A stretch of DNA of 10,694 nt, taken from positions 1 to 10,694 of the forward strand of contig JACIYD010000026.1 in assembly GCA_014360105.1 (NCBI GenBank), given 5' to 3'. A program made the position numbers and the translations under genes. Below are positions 1-7,517 of this stretch, piece after piece. The DNA comes from Clostridia bacterium. GTDB taxonomy: Bacteria; Bacillota; DSM-521; Neomoorellales; SLTJ01. Every line of letters begins with the position of its first letter. Position 1 is the stretch's first letter. The notes under the pieces are model-generated. The model was not told the origin of the DNA. It did not search any database and worked only from the letters and a program-made list of their open reading frames with translations.

Positions 1-87
1 TTACGGAAGTTCGGGCTCTGTCGCATTTGCTTCCGTAGCCTGGCCCACCGCGGCGAAATACCGGGCATTCGCAAGGCTAGCTGGTAA
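1..87 (+). CDS. rpsN: 30S ribosomal protein S14, type Z (C-terminal part)
   Basis: This is the last 28 codons of a gene that starts upstream of the window; it ends with TAA at 85-87. The translation begins LRKFGLCRICFR and ends in GIRKASW, the typical end of the short, about 61-residue zinc form of S14 (type Z). S14 is a small-subunit head protein that contacts 16S rRNA. The CRIC pair seen here (codons 7 and 10) is the second half of the Cys4 zinc ribbon; the first CxxC would lie upstream. The position directly before rpsH is the usual spc-operon order (rplE-rpsN-rpsH). The identification is firm even though the N-terminus is missing. Confidence 0.95.
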   Translation, partial: LRKFGLCRICFRSLAHRGEIPGIRKASW

Positions 88-102
88 GGGGGCCGGAAGC
101 AT

Positions 103-495
103 ATGACCGATCCCATTGCCGATTTTCTCACACGGCTACGCAACGCCACCACCGTACACAAGGAAACGGTGGAGGTTCCCGCTTCAAAAATGAAGCGGGC
201 CATGGCGGACATCTTGAAGCGCGAAGGTTTTATTCGTGACTACGAATACATTGAGGACGGCAAGCAGGGCGTCCTACGCTTGTACTTGCGCTACGGTGTA
301 AACCGAGAGAAGGTCATCACCGGGCTGAAACGCATCTCGCGGCCGGGCTTAAGAGTTTACGCGCGTAAAGACCAGTTGCCCAAGGTATTGGGTGGCCTGG
401 GGATTGCCATTATCTCTACCTCCCGCGGGCTGATGACCGATAAAGAGGCCCGTAAGCGCGGGTTGGGCGGCGAAGTAATCTGCTATATTTGGTAA
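103..495 (+). CDS. rpsH: 30S ribosomal protein S8
   Basis: S8 (130 residues, usual length about 130) binds the central domain of 16S rRNA and is an early assembly protein of the 30S platform. The start [15 protein letters not shown] and the C-terminal [20 protein letters not shown] are the family's hallmark segments; the latter carries the rRNA-binding Ser/Thr-rich loop. The ATG at 103 is preceded by a run of G (AAGGGGG, 86-92) that overlaps the rpsN stop codon, at a suitable spacing of about 10 nt. It sits 15 nt after rpsN and 12 nt before rplF. In E. coli S8 is the translational repressor of the spc operon; whether it has that role here cannot be judged from this sequence. Confidence 0.98.
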   Translation: MTDPIADFLTRLRNATTVHKETVEVPASKMKRAMADILKREGFIRDYEYIEDGKQGVLRLYLRYGVNREKVITGLKRISRPGLRVYARKDQLPKVLGGLGIAIISTSRGLMTDKEARKRGLGGEVICYIW

Positions 496-507
496 GGGGG
501 GCTGGCC

Positions 508-1056
508 GTGTCGCGCATTGGGAGGAAACCCATCGAAATACCGGCGGGGGTAGAGGTAACCATCGAGGATAATCTGGTCCGGGTAAAGGGACCCAAGGGT
601 GAACTGGCAAGGAGCGTGCCCCGGGCCATCACCGTGCGGCAGGAGGAAGGCAGGCTTCTGGTGGAGCGGCCGAGCGACGCCCGGGAGCACCGGGCATTGC
701 ATGGGCTCGTCCGTACCCTGGTAAAGAACATGGTGGAAGGGGTAAGTCGAGGTTTTACTCGTTCGCTGGAGCTGAGCGGTGTCGGCTACCGCGCGGCCAA
801 ACAGGGAGAAAAACTGGTACTCACGGTAGGTTATTCCCGACCCGTAGAAATCGTCCCGGAACCGGGGTTAGAGATTGAGGTGCCGGCGCCGAACCGGGTT
901 GTGGTCCACGGCATTGATAAAGAGGCGGTGGGCAATCTTGCCGCCCGTATTCGCGGGGTGCGGCCGCCCGAGCCTTATAAAGGCAAGGGGATCAGGTACG
1001 AGGGCGAGCGCCTGCGTCATAAAGTGGGCAAAGCCGGGACCGGGAAGAAGAAGTAG
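508..1056 (+). CDS. rplF: 50S ribosomal protein L6
   Basis: L6 (182 residues, close to the family's roughly 180) binds 23S rRNA near the factor-binding centre of the large subunit. The start [17 protein letters not shown] is canonical, the duplicated alpha/beta L6 fold fits the length, and the C-terminal half holds the signature around GKGIRYEGE followed by the basic tail. The GTG start at 508 has an AAGGGGGGC ribosome-binding site about 10 nt upstream that overlaps the rpsH stop codon. It is tightly linked to rpsH before it and rplR after it. Nothing is unusual apart from a slightly extended Lys-rich C-terminus. Confidence 0.98.
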   Translation: MSRIGRKPIEIPAGVEVTIEDNLVRVKGPKGELARSVPRAITVRQEEGRLLVERPSDAREHRALHGLVRTLVKNMVEGVSRGFTRSLELSGVGYRAAKQGEKLVLTVGYSRPVEIVPEPGLEIEVPAPNRVVVHGIDKEAVGNLAARIRGVRPPEPYKGKGIRYEGERLRHKVGKAGTGKKK

Positions 1057-1068
1057 GGGGCGGTGCGG

Positions 1069-1440
1069 GTGATCAAACGCGAAGATCGCAAAAAACTGCG
1101 GGCAAAAAGGCACCTGCGCCTGCGCAAGCGCATCATCGGTACCAGTGCCCGCCCGAGGCTCGCGGTATTTCGCAGCAATGCCCACATTTACGCCCAGATT
1201 ATCGACGATAGCCGCGGCCATACTTTAGTTGCCGTTTCCAGTTTGGATCCCGAGCTGCGGGTGAAGCTGGGCGGCAGAGGCGGAAACGTGGCCGCGGCGC
1301 GCCTGGTCGGGGAGAAGCTGGCAGCCAAGGCCCGGGAGCGGGGTATTACCCGGGTGGTTTTTGACCGAGGCGGTAATCTCTATCACGGCCGGGTGGCGGC
1401 ATTGGCCGAAGGAGCGCGCGCCGGCGGACTGGATTTCTGA
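1069..1440 (+). CDS. rplR: 50S ribosomal protein L18
   Basis: L18 binds 5S rRNA and helps place it in the central protuberance. The protein (123 residues from this start; family about 120) opens [20 protein letters not shown], a basic 5S-binding tail, and contains the conserved [18 protein letters not shown] and [20 protein letters not shown] segments. I chose GTG at 1069 because the AGGGGG site at 1055-1060 is then 8 nt away and the protein starts as other L18 proteins do. An in-frame GTG at 1063 would add two residues but lies only 2 nt from that site. The gene begins 12 nt after rplF and ends 19 nt before rpsE. Confidence 0.95.
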   Translation: MIKREDRKKLRAKRHLRLRKRIIGTSARPRLAVFRSNAHIYAQIIDDSRGHTLVAVSSLDPELRVKLGGRGGNVAAARLVGEKLAAKARERGITRVVFDRGGNLYHGRVAALAEGARAGGLDF

Positions 1441-1459
1441 CAAAGAAGGGGGCGAGAAG

Positions 1460-1960
1460 GTGCGGAAAATTGACGTCTCGCAACTGGAGCTGAACGAGAG
1501 GGTCGTCAGTATCAACCGTGTGGCCAAGGTGGTCAAGGGCGGGCGCCGTTTCAGTTTTAGCGCGCTGGTAGTAGTGGGTGACGGGAACGGTCACGTAGGC
1601 GCCGGCCTGGGTAAGGCAGGAGAAGTGCCCGAGGCCATCAGAAAGGGCATCGAAGTGGCTAAAAAGAACATGTTCACCGTGCCGCTGGTTGATACCACCA
1701 TTCCTCACGAGGTAACGGGCGTGTTCGGTGCGGCCCGGGTATTGATGAAGCCGGCGGCGCCGGGCACCGGCGTCATTGCCGGCGGTGCGGTCCGGGCAGT
1801 ACTGGAGATGGCCGGGGTCAAGGACATCCTTACGAAGTCCCTAGGCTCCGACAACGCGATCAACGTTGTCTACGCCACCGTTCAGGGCTTGAAACAATTG
1901 CGCCGACCCGAAGACGTGGCCCGCTTACGCGGCAAGAGCGTACACGAGTTGCTGGCCTAG
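1460..1960 (+). CDS. rpsE: 30S ribosomal protein S5
   Basis: S5 (166 residues) lies at the mRNA entry side of the 30S subunit and affects decoding accuracy. The N-terminal S5 dsRNA-binding-like domain starts near [20 protein letters not shown] and includes [20 protein letters not shown]; the C-terminal domain carries the glycine-rich [15 protein letters not shown]. The reading frame is open upstream to an ATG at 1361, but that stretch overlaps rplR and has no S5 similarity. The GTG at 1460 gives the usual protein start (M-R-K-I-D) and has an AAGGGGG site (1445-1451) 8 nt upstream, so it is preferred. Confidence 0.96.
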   Translation: MRKIDVSQLELNERVVSINRVAKVVKGGRRFSFSALVVVGDGNGHVGAGLGKAGEVPEAIRKGIEVAKKNMFTVPLVDTTIPHEVTGVFGAARVLMKPAAPGTGVIAGGAVRAVLEMAGVKDILTKSLGSDNAINVVYATVQGLKQLRRPEDVARLRGKSVHELLA

Positions 1961-1974
1961 AGGAGAGGAAGAAA

Positions 1975-2163
1975 ATGGGCAAGCTGCGCGTTACACTGGT
2001 TAGAAGTCTAATCGGCCGCCCGGAAAGGCAGCGGCGTACGATCGCCGCGCTCGGCCTGGGTAAGCTCAACAGCCAGGTCGTCCACGAAGATACGCCCTCC
2101 ATCCGGGGGATGATCCGCCGCGTGCAGCATCTTGTGCGGGTAGAAGAGCTGGCCGGGGAGTAA
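1975..2163 (+). CDS. rpmD: 50S ribosomal protein L30
   Basis: L30 (62 residues, the usual bacterial length of about 60) is a small 23S rRNA-binding protein of the large subunit. The sequence shows the typical beta-alpha-beta pattern: [20 protein letters not shown], then [20 protein letters not shown] and a final helix to VEELAGE. The ATG at 1975 follows an AGAGGAGAGGAAG purine-rich ribosome-binding region that starts at the rpsE stop. Position between rpsE and rplO is the standard spc order. Some bacterial lineages lack L30, so its presence is a mild lineage marker. Confidence 0.97.
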   Translation: MGKLRVTLVRSLIGRPERQRRTIAALGLGKLNSQVVHEDTPSIRGMIRRVQHLVRVEELAGE

Positions 2164-2182
2164 GGGTAAGGAGGCGAGAGGC

Positions 2183-2620
2183 GTGCAATTGCACGAGTTG
2201 CGGCCGGCGCCAGGAGCCAGGTACGAACGCCGCCGGGTGGGGCGGGGCATTGGCAGCGGCCTGGGTAAGACGGCCGGGCGGGGGCATAAAGGCCAGAAAG
2301 CGCGGGCCGGGGGGCGCATCAGGCGGGGCTTTGAAGGCGGGCAGATGCCGCTTGTGCGCCGTATTCCCAAGCGGGGTTTTAACCACGCCGGCAGGAAAGA
2401 GATGGCGATTGTCAACCTAAGGGACCTGGAGCGGTTGGGCGAGGACCTGATTACTCCCGAACGCCTGTGTGAGGCCGGGCTGGTCAGGTCCCTGGCAAAC
2501 GGGGTGAAAGTGTTGGGCGAAGGCGAACTGACCAGACCCCTCACGGTAAAGGCGCACCGCTTTAGCGAGGCGGCACGGCGGAAGATCGAGGCCGCCGGCG
2601 GCCGGGCCGAGGTGATCTAG
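2183..2620 (+). CDS. rplO: 50S ribosomal protein L15
   Basis: L15 (145 residues, family about 146) is a late-assembling large-subunit protein with a long extended N-terminus that threads through 23S rRNA. That Gly/Arg-rich extension is seen in [20 protein letters not shown] (about residues 20-39), followed by [17 protein letters not shown] and a globular C-terminus ending [12 protein letters not shown] at 2183 has an AAGGAGG site (2168-2174) 8 nt upstream. The TAG stop (2618-2620) directly touches the secY start codon, and the last codons double as the secY ribosome-binding site, which suggests translational coupling. Confidence 0.97.
   Translation: MQLHELRPAPGARYERRRVGRGIGSGLGKTAGRGHKGQKARAGGRIRRGFEGGQMPLVRRIPKRGFNHAGRKEMAIVNLRDLERLGEDLITPERLCEAGLVRSLANGVKVLGEGELTRPLTVKAHRFSEAARRKIEAAGGRAEVI
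2609..2617 (+). promoter_or_regulatory. Extended Shine-Dalgarno sequence of secY inside rplO
   Basis: GAGGTGATC matches nine contiguous positions of the sequence complementary to the conserved 3' end of bacterial 16S rRNA. It lies within the last codons of rplO (Glu-Val-Ile), so terminating ribosomes would be positioned to restart at the secY GTG that follows the stop codon with no gap. Confidence 0.75.
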
Positions 2621-3889
2621 GTGCTGCAGACGCTGGCCAGTGCCTGGAAAGTGGCCGACCTGCGCCGTCGCCTCGTCTTTACTTTGGCCATCCTGGTGGT
2701 CTTTCGCATTGGCGCCCACATACCCGTACCCGGCATTGACAAGGAGGCCCTGGCCAAAATAATGGAGGCCGGGCTGCTCTTTGGTTTCTTCGATATCATC
2801 TCTGGCGGGGCTTTCAAGAGTTTTACCGTCTTCGCCATGGGCATTATGCCCTATATTAATGCTTCGATCATTATGCAGTTGCTTACCGTCGTTATCCCTA
2901 AGCTCGAGCGACTGGCGAAGGAAGGAGAAGAAGGGCGGCGAAAGATCGTCCAGTACACGCGCTACGGGACGGTGGTTCTGGGCTTCATCCAGGCCATTGG
3001 TATGGCGGTCTTCCTCGGCCGTTCGGAACCGGTAGCACTCTTGCACCCGGGTCTGCCGGCCTATCTGATGGTAGCCGTCACTCTGACCGCCGGTACCACT
3101 TTTCTCATGTGGCTGGGTGAGTTGATTACCGAGCGGGGGATCGGGAACGGGATTTCCCTGCTAATCTTTGCCGGTATCGTCGCTCGGTTGCCCCAGGAGT
3201 TTTACGGGATCTACGAGTTTGTGCGCACGGGTACGGTGGGGATCATCAGCGTGTTGGGTTTTGCGGTCATTGCCGCCGTCGTGATCGGCGCGGTGGTGGC
3301 GATGAACGAAGGGCAAAGGCGCGTGCCAGTGCAATATACGAAAAGGGTGGTGGGGCGAAGAGTTTACGGCGGGCAGAGCACGCACATCCCGCTCAAGGTC
3401 AATCAGGCGGGCGTGATTCCGGTGATCTTTGCCATGTCGATCTTACTTTTCCCCAACACACTGGCTTCATGGTTTCCGCAAAATGCACTGGCGCAAAGGG
3501 TGGTCCAGTTCTTTGACTTCCGCAGTGTACAATATATGGTTCTCTATGCCGTACTGATCATTTTCTTCACCTACTTTTACACGGCGGTTACCTTCAACCC
3601 CGTGGATGTGGCGGACAACATCAAGAAATACGGCGGTTTCATTCCCGGACTGCGGCCCGGCCGGCCGACGGCGGAATACCTCGAGCGCATTCTTACCCGG
3701 ATTACCTTTGCCGGGGCGGTTTTCCTGGCTTTCATTGCCATTTTACCCAATCTGGTGACCGCGGCCACCGGGCTCAATGTCTATTTCGGGGGCACTTCTC
3801 TCTTAATCGTGGTGGGAGTGGCCCTGGATACGATGAAACAATTGGAAGCCCAACTCCTGATGCGGCATTATGAGGGCTTCATCAAGTAG
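2621..3889 (+). CDS. secY: Protein translocase subunit SecY
   Basis: SecY (422 residues) is the ten-helix channel of the Sec translocon in the cytoplasmic membrane; it works with SecE, SecG and SecA. Visible marks are TM1 (about 17-35, ending FRIGAHIPVPGID), the plug/TM2 region GGAFKSFTVFAMGIMPYI (62-79), GELITERGIGNGISLLIF (166-183), NQAGVIPVIF (261-270) and the cytosolic loop YGGFIPGLRPGRPT (337-350), whose Arg (345) corresponds to the functionally critical C5-loop arginine. The length fits Gram-positive SecY (about 430). GTG at 2621 abuts the rplO stop and gives the normal short N-terminus. The downstream adk and map genes form the usual secY-adk-map trio. Confidence 0.98.
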   Translation: MLQTLASAWKVADLRRRLVFTLAILVVFRIGAHIPVPGIDKEALAKIMEAGLLFGFFDIISGGAFKSFTVFAMGIMPYINASIIMQLLTVVIPKLERLAKEGEEGRRKIVQYTRYGTVVLGFIQAIGMAVFLGRSEPVALLHPGLPAYLMVAVTLTAGTTFLMWLGELITERGIGNGISLLIFAGIVARLPQEFYGIYEFVRTGTVGIISVLGFAVIAAVVIGAVVAMNEGQRRVPVQYTKRVVGRRVYGGQSTHIPLKVNQAGVIPVIFAMSILLFPNTLASWFPQNALAQRVVQFFDFRSVQYMVLYAVLIIFFTYFYTAVTFNPVDVADNIKKYGGFIPGLRPGRPTAEYLERILTRITFAGAVFLAFIAILPNLVTAATGLNVYFGGTSLLIVVGVALDTMKQLEAQLLMRHYEGFIK

Positions 3890-3895
3890 GGAGAA

Positions 3896-3914
3896 AAGGA
3901 GGGAGAGGCCCGTG
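3896..3914 (+). promoter_or_regulatory. Strong ribosome-binding site with GTG start out of frame with adk
   Basis: In the 47-nt secY-adk gap, AAGGAGGGA (3896-3904) is followed at ideal spacing (about 9 nt from GGAGG) by GTG at 3912. That GTG opens a frame of 61 codons ending at TGA 4095-4097, out of frame with adk, so it cannot be an adk N-terminus. The adk ATG itself (3937) has only a weaker AGGTG (3921-3925) about 11 nt upstream and is directly preceded by an in-frame TAG. Either this is a leader reading frame that affects adk translation, or the good spacing is chance in purine-rich DNA. Confidence 0.45.
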
Positions 3915-3936
3915 CCGGTCAGGTGCGGGCGGGTAG

Positions 3937-4584
3937 ATGCGACTGGTAATCATAGGGCCTCCGGGGGCGGGCAAGGGTACGCAAGCGCAGTACCTGGTGG
4001 AAACTTTTGGCCTCGCGCATGTAGCCACCGGAGACCTTTTCCGTGCCGCCATCAGCCAGGGTACGCCCCTTGGGCAGGAGGCAAAAAAGTATCTTGATGC
4101 CGGGCAACTCGTACCCGATGCGGTTACGGTGAGCATGGTGCGCGAGCGCCTGCGAGAGCCGGACTGCCAACGCGGCTTTCTGCTCGACGGTTTTCCGCGC
4201 ACCGTACCCCAGGCCGAGGCACTGCAGGCCATGCTCGCGGAGAACGGGGCGGCGCTGGATGCGGTCCTGAATATCGATGTACCCGAGGAAAAGCTGGTTG
4301 CCCGCCTCACGGGCCGGCGCGTTTGCCGTCGGTGCGGCGCCAACTATCACCTGGTCTATAACCCGCCCCGCGTAGCCGGGGTGTGCGACCGCTGTGGCGG
4401 CGAGCTTTACCAACGAAGCGATGACACGGAAGAGACGGTGCGTCGCCGCCGTCAGGTCTACCGTGAACAGACGGCGCCGCTTCTGGCGTATTATCGTCAA
4501 CAGGGGTTGCTGCGCGAGGTCGACGGCGACCAGAGCGTGCAAGAAGTAGGGCGGGCCGTGCTGCGGGCGCTGGGCCGACAGTAA
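3937..4584 (+). CDS. adk: Adenylate kinase (zinc-lid type)
   Basis: Adenylate kinase catalyses ATP + AMP <-> 2 ADP in the cytoplasm. The protein (215 residues) has the P-loop GPPGAGKGT (7-15), the AMP-binding segment TGDLFRAAI (31-39), the LLDGFPRT motif (82-89) and a long-form LID that carries four cysteines (C130, C133, C150, C153), the structural zinc site common in Gram-positive enzymes. The C-terminal part has [14 protein letters not shown] (169-182), including lid/transition-state arginines. The ATG at 3937 is immediately preceded by an in-frame TAG, so no longer form is possible. Its location between secY and map is standard in Firmicutes. Confidence 0.98.
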   Translation: MRLVIIGPPGAGKGTQAQYLVETFGLAHVATGDLFRAAISQGTPLGQEAKKYLDAGQLVPDAVTVSMVRERLREPDCQRGFLLDGFPRTVPQAEALQAMLAENGAALDAVLNIDVPEEKLVARLTGRRVCRRCGANYHLVYNPPRVAGVCDRCGGELYQRSDDTEETVRRRRQVYREQTAPLLAYYRQQGLLREVDGDQSVQEVGRAVLRALGRQ

Positions 4585-4609
4585 ATGCCCTTGCGGGAGA
4601 CGGGCGCGT

Positions 4610-5356
4610 GTGATCATCTTAAAGTCGGAGCGGGAACTGGCAGTGATGCGGGAAGCGGGCCGCATCGTCGCCCAGACGCTTGCCCTTTTACAGCGGGTCG
4701 TGGCCCCGGGAGTGACCACACAGGAATTGAACGACCTGGCGGAAAGCTACATCAGGCAAAAGGGGGCTTACCCCTCGTTTAAGGGTTACCGCGGTTTCCC
4801 GGCCAGCATTTGCGCTTCGATTAACGAGGAGGTAGTACATGGTATTCCTGGTTTAAGAAGGCTGGCCGAGGGGGATATTATTAGTATTGACATCGGGGCC
4901 ATTCTCGACGGTTACCACGGCGATGCCGCGCTTACCATTCCCGTGGGCCGCGTCAAACCGGAGGTTGAGCGGTTACTTCAGGTCACCCGGGAAGCGCTCT
5001 GGCTGGGCATTGAGCAGGCCCGGATCGGCCGGCGGTTAAGTGACATTTCGCACGCCATCCAAACGCATGCGGAAAGGAATGGGTACAGCGTGGTGCGAGA
5101 ATTTGTCGGGCATGGGATCGGCCGGACCATGCACGAAGAACCGCAGGTGCCCAATTACGGCCAGCCGGGGCGGGGGCCGCGCTTGGTGGCGGGGATGACC
5201 CTGGCCATCGAGCCGATGATCAACTGCGGCCGGCCGGAGGTGAAAGTGCTTGCCAATGGCTGGACGGTGGTTACCCGGGACGGGTCTTATTCGGCCCATT
5301 TTGAGCACACGGTGGCCATTACGGCGGACGGGCCAAAGATCCTCACGCTCTTGTAG
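4610..5356 (+). CDS. map: Methionine aminopeptidase, type I
   Basis: Map removes the initiator methionine from nascent proteins and uses two metal ions. The protein (248 residues) retains the complete active site by alignment to the E. coli enzyme: His77 (VVHGIP), Asp94 and Asp105 (eleven residues apart, SID...HGD), His168 (GHGIG), His175 ([11 protein letters not shown]), Glu201 (IEPM) and Glu232 (FEHTVAI). There is no N-terminal zinc-finger extension, so it is the short type Ia form. GTG at 4610 gives the usual [17 protein letters not shown] start with GGGAG (4595-4599) about 10 nt upstream. It begins 25 nt after adk and is followed by the KOW-domain gene. Confidence 0.98.
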   Translation: MIILKSERELAVMREAGRIVAQTLALLQRVVAPGVTTQELNDLAESYIRQKGAYPSFKGYRGFPASICASINEEVVHGIPGLRRLAEGDIISIDIGAILDGYHGDAALTIPVGRVKPEVERLLQVTREALWLGIEQARIGRRLSDISHAIQTHAERNGYSVVREFVGHGIGRTMHEEPQVPNYGQPGRGPRLVAGMTLAIEPMINCGRPEVKVLANGWTVVTRDGSYSAHFEHTVAITADGPKILTLL

Positions 5357-5371
5357 GGGGTAGAGACTGCG

Positions 5372-5710
5372 GTGCGGCGGGTACCGGGGGAGTTGAGGGT
5401 CGGGCAGTTGGTTCTGTCCAAGGCCGGCCGTGACCGTGGCCGTCCGTTGCTCGTACTAAAAGTAGCCGGCGACGGTTATGCCTACGTGGCGGACGGGGAA
5501 CTGCGCCGGGTGGCCCGGCCCAAGCGGAAGAACGTGAAGCATTTGCAGCCCACCGGCCGGATTGCCAGGGACATGGCAGCCAAGTTGGAGGCAGGCAAAT
5601 TGCCCACGGACGCGGAAATCCGCAAGGCGTTGGCCGCTCTTACCGAAGGGGAGAGGCAGTCGGATCCCCGCGGAGAGGAGGAAGGGGATGGCGAAAAAGG
5701 ATGTGATTGA
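5372..5710 (+). CDS. KOW-domain RNA-binding protein (L14e-like)
   Basis: This small protein (112 residues) has an N-terminal KOW/SH3-like beta barrel (about residues 7-57, with [20 protein letters not shown] and the basic [14 protein letters not shown]) and a charged, helical C-terminus (about 62-95) ending in an acidic tail. Proteins of this kind, described as KOW-domain or ribosomal-protein-L14e-like RNA-binding proteins, are regularly found between map and infA in Firmicutes; their job is not settled, and a role with rRNA or ribosomes is an inference from fold and place. The GTG start at 5372 is 11 nt from TAGGGGG. Its last 23 nt (5688-5710) overlap infA in another frame. Confidence 0.85.
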   Translation: MRRVPGELRVGQLVLSKAGRDRGRPLLVLKVAGDGYAYVADGELRRVARPKRKNVKHLQPTGRIARDMAAKLEAGKLPTDAEIRKALAALTEGERQSDPRGEEEGDGEKGCD

Positions 5711-5906
5711 GCTTCAGGGTACCGTAGTGGAAGCGCTCCCTAACGGTATGTTTCGCGTGGAGCTGGATAACGGCCACCGCGTCCTCGCCCATGTCTCGGG
5801 CAAAATCAGAATGAACTTCATCCGCATTTTACCCGGCGACCGGGTTACGGTGGAATTATCCCCTTACGATCTTACCCGAGGCCGGATTACTTACCGCTAC
5901 AAGTAG
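5688..5906 (+). CDS. infA: Translation initiation factor IF-1
   Basis: IF-1 (72 residues, exactly the usual length) is a single OB-fold protein that binds the A site of the 30S subunit during initiation. The sequence [20 protein letters not shown], the [19 protein letters not shown] segment and the end [15 protein letters not shown] are canonical. The frame is open upstream to an ATG at 5562, but that part is unrelated and overlaps the KOW gene. ATG 5688 has AGGAGG (5676-5681) 6 nt upstream. The first 23 nt overlap the end of the KOW gene, which suggests coupled translation. Confidence 0.98.
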   Translation: MAKKDVIELQGTVVEALPNGMFRVELDNGHRVLAHVSGKIRMNFIRILPGDRVTVELSPYDLTRGRITYRYK

Positions 5907-5910
5907 GCGC

Positions 5911-5929
5911 CGCGGGCCAGCGGCCCGCG
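5911..5929 (+). other. Strong GC hairpin between infA and rpmJ
   Basis: CGCGGGCC (5911-5918), loop AGC, GGCCCGCG (5922-5929) form a perfect 8-bp inverted repeat, all G-C pairs, in the 41-nt infA-rpmJ spacer. It ends 5 nt before the GGGAGG ribosome-binding site of rpmJ (5935-5940). No T tract follows, so it is not a classical intrinsic terminator; an RNA-processing, pausing or translation-modulating element is possible. Confidence 0.7.
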
Positions 5930-5947
5930 ACAGAGGGAGGGAGAGCC

Positions 5948-6061
5948 TTGAAGGTCAAGCCGTCGGTCAAGGCCATCTGCGAGAAGTGCAAGGTCATCAA
6001 GCGCCACGGACGCGTAATGGTTATCTGCGAGAATCCGAAGCACAAACAGAAACAGGGCTAA
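5948..6061 (+). CDS. rpmJ: 50S ribosomal protein L36 (zinc-binding form)
   Basis: L36 is the smallest large-subunit protein; here it has 37 residues starting [14 protein letters not shown]. The zinc ligands of the C+ form are all present: Cys11, Cys14, Cys27 and His32 ([12 protein letters not shown]). It starts with TTG at 5948, preceded by GGGAGG (5935-5940) at 7-nt spacing, and is easily missed because it is so short and lacks an ATG. It lies between infA and rpsM, as in most Firmicutes, 12 nt before rpsM. Confidence 0.96.
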   Translation: MKVKPSVKAICEKCKVIKRHGRVMVICENPKHKQKQG

Positions 6062-6073
6062 GGGGGTGGAAAG

Positions 6074-6445
6074 ATGGCGCGTATTGCCGGCGTCGACCTA
6101 CCGCGAGACAAGCGCATTGAGGTAGCCCTGACCTACATTTACGGCATCGGCTTGTCCCGTTCGCGTCATATTCTGCGCGAGACGGGCGTTAACCCTGATA
6201 CGCGGGTGCGGGATCTGACGGAGGACGAGGTCAGCAGGCTGCGGGAAATGATCGATCGCCATTATACGGTGGAGGGCGACCTGCGGCGGGAAGTGGCGAT
6301 GAACATTAAGCGCCTAATCGATATCGGTTGTTATCGGGGATTGCGCCACCGTCGCGGCCTGCCGGTGCGCGGCCAGCGTACCCGAACCAACGCCCGCACG
6401 CGCAAGGGGCCGCGCAAGACGGTCGGGGTACGCCGCAAGAAGTAA
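6074..6445 (+). CDS. rpsM: 30S ribosomal protein S13
   Basis: S13 (123 residues) sits in the head of the 30S subunit, contacts the P-site tRNA and forms intersubunit bridges. It starts [20 protein letters not shown], has the helix-two-turn-helix region [14 protein letters not shown], and ends with the basic tail containing the signature [19 protein letters not shown] followed by VRRKK. ATG 6074 has the GGGGGTGGA site (6062-6070) adjacent to the rpmJ stop. Gene order rpmJ-rpsM-rpsK-rpsD-rpoA is the alpha operon. Confidence 0.98.
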   Translation: MARIAGVDLPRDKRIEVALTYIYGIGLSRSRHILRETGVNPDTRVRDLTEDEVSRLREMIDRHYTVEGDLRREVAMNIKRLIDIGCYRGLRHRRGLPVRGQRTRTNARTRKGPRKTVGVRRKK

Positions 6446-6470
6446 AAAAGAAAGGCAGGGATAAAGGACC

Positions 6471-6860
6471 TTGGGCAGAAGGCCTACGCGGGCGCGCCGC
6501 AAAGAACGACGCCATGTGGAAAGCGGCGTTGCCCATATCAAGTCGACCTTTAACAACACGATCGTTTCCATTACCGATAAGCACGGCAATGTCCTGTGCT
6601 GGGCCAGCGCCGGTACCGTGGGCTTTAAAGGTTCGCGTAAGAGCACACCTTTTGCCGCCCAGATGGCCGCCGAGACAGCGGCCAAAGAAGCGATGGAGTA
6701 CGGCATGAAGGAAGTGGAGTGCCGGGTTAAAGGACCGGGCGCAGGCCGAGAGGCGGCCATCCGTTCCCTCCAGGCCGCCGGACTGGAAGTGACGGTTATT
6801 AAAGACGTAACGCCAATACCGCATAACGGTTGCCGCCCGCCGAAGCGGCGCCGCGTTTAA
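6471..6860 (+). CDS. rpsK: 30S ribosomal protein S11
   Basis: S11 (129 residues) is a platform protein of the 30S subunit that contacts 16S rRNA near the E site. Canonical segments are [20 protein letters not shown], the [17 protein letters not shown] region, [13 protein letters not shown] and the Arg-rich end [11 protein letters not shown]. The TTG at 6471 gives a normal basic N-terminus (M-G-R-R-P-T-R). The upstream ribosome-binding site is weak: GGCAGGG ends 10 nt before, and AAAGGA at 6463-6468 is too close. This start is therefore less certain than the others, though no better in-frame codon is seen. The stop codon overlaps the strong rpsD Shine-Dalgarno sequence. Confidence 0.96.
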   Translation: MGRRPTRARRKERRHVESGVAHIKSTFNNTIVSITDKHGNVLCWASAGTVGFKGSRKSTPFAAQMAAETAAKEAMEYGMKEVECRVKGPGAGREAAIRSLQAAGLEVTVIKDVTPIPHNGCRPPKRRRV

Positions 6861-6872
6861 GGAGGTGGGCTG

Positions 6873-7499
6873 ATGGCTAGGTATACGGAAGCCGTCTGTC
6901 GTCTTTGCCGGCGGGAAGGAACAAAACTTTTCCTCAAGGCAGAGCGCTGCTACACGGACAAGTGCGCCATGGAGCGCCGCCCCTATGCGCCCGGGCTCCA
7001 CGGCCACGGCCGGAAGAAGCTAACCGAGTACGGGATGCAGTTGCGGGAGAAGCAAAAGGCAAAGCGTATTTACGGCGTTCTCGAGCGGCAGTTCCGCAAT
7101 TACTTCGCCCGCGCCGAACGGCAGAAAGGGGTAACGGGAGAGAACCTGCTACGCCTGCTGGAGCAGCGGCTGGATAATACTGTTTACCGCCTGGGACTTG
7201 CCGGTTCTCGCGCCGAGGCAAGGCAGTTGGTGCGCCACGGTCATTTTACCGTGAACGGCCGCAAGGTCGACATCCCTTCCTACCAGGTGAGACCGGGCGA
7301 CGTCATCGCGGTACGGGAAAAGAGCAAGGAGTCGCCTAAGTTTAAGGCCATTGCCGAGGCGCTGGCACACCGTACTCCCCCGGCCTGGCTGGAAATAGAT
7401 AAGGAGAACCTGCGGGGCCGCGTTTTGAGCCTTCCTTCCCGTGAGGACATCGACGTACCGGTAGAAGAGCACCTGATCGTTGAGCTCTACTCCCGGTAA
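6873..7499 (+). CDS. rpsD: 30S ribosomal protein S4 (zinc-binding form)
   Basis: S4 (208 residues) initiates 30S assembly by binding the 5' domain of 16S rRNA. The N-terminus carries four cysteines, C9-x2-C12-x13-C26-x4-C31, the zinc knuckle of the C+ form (as in Thermus); many Firmicute S4 proteins lack it. The S4 RNA-binding domain covers about residues 90-150 ([34 protein letters not shown]), and the end HLIVELYSR is typical. ATG 6873 has an ideal AAGGAGGTG (6859-6867) overlapping the rpsK stop codon. Presence of rpsD within the alpha operon is the common bacterial order; in Bacillus subtilis rpsD is located elsewhere. Confidence 0.98.
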   Translation: MARYTEAVCRLCRREGTKLFLKAERCYTDKCAMERRPYAPGLHGHGRKKLTEYGMQLREKQKAKRIYGVLERQFRNYFARAERQKGVTGENLLRLLEQRLDNTVYRLGLAGSRAEARQLVRHGHFTVNGRKVDIPSYQVRPGDVIAVREKSKESPKFKAIAEALAHRTPPAWLEIDKENLRGRVLSLPSREDIDVPVEEHLIVELYSR

Positions 7500-7517
7500 G
7501 GCGAAGGAGGGGTAGCA

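Noticed and set aside
1361..1459. 33-residue N-terminal extension of S5
   Set aside because: It overlaps rplR, lacks S5 similarity, and GTG 1460 with AAGGGGG gives the normal 166-residue protein.
3919..4719. 266-codon - strand frame opposite adk and the start of map
   Set aside because: Antisense shadow of two well-supported genes; the composition follows the third-codon-position GC of the + strand.
5562..5687. 42-residue N-terminal extension of IF-1
   Set aside because: Shadow of the KOW gene; IF-1 is 72 residues from ATG 5688 with a good Shine-Dalgarno site.
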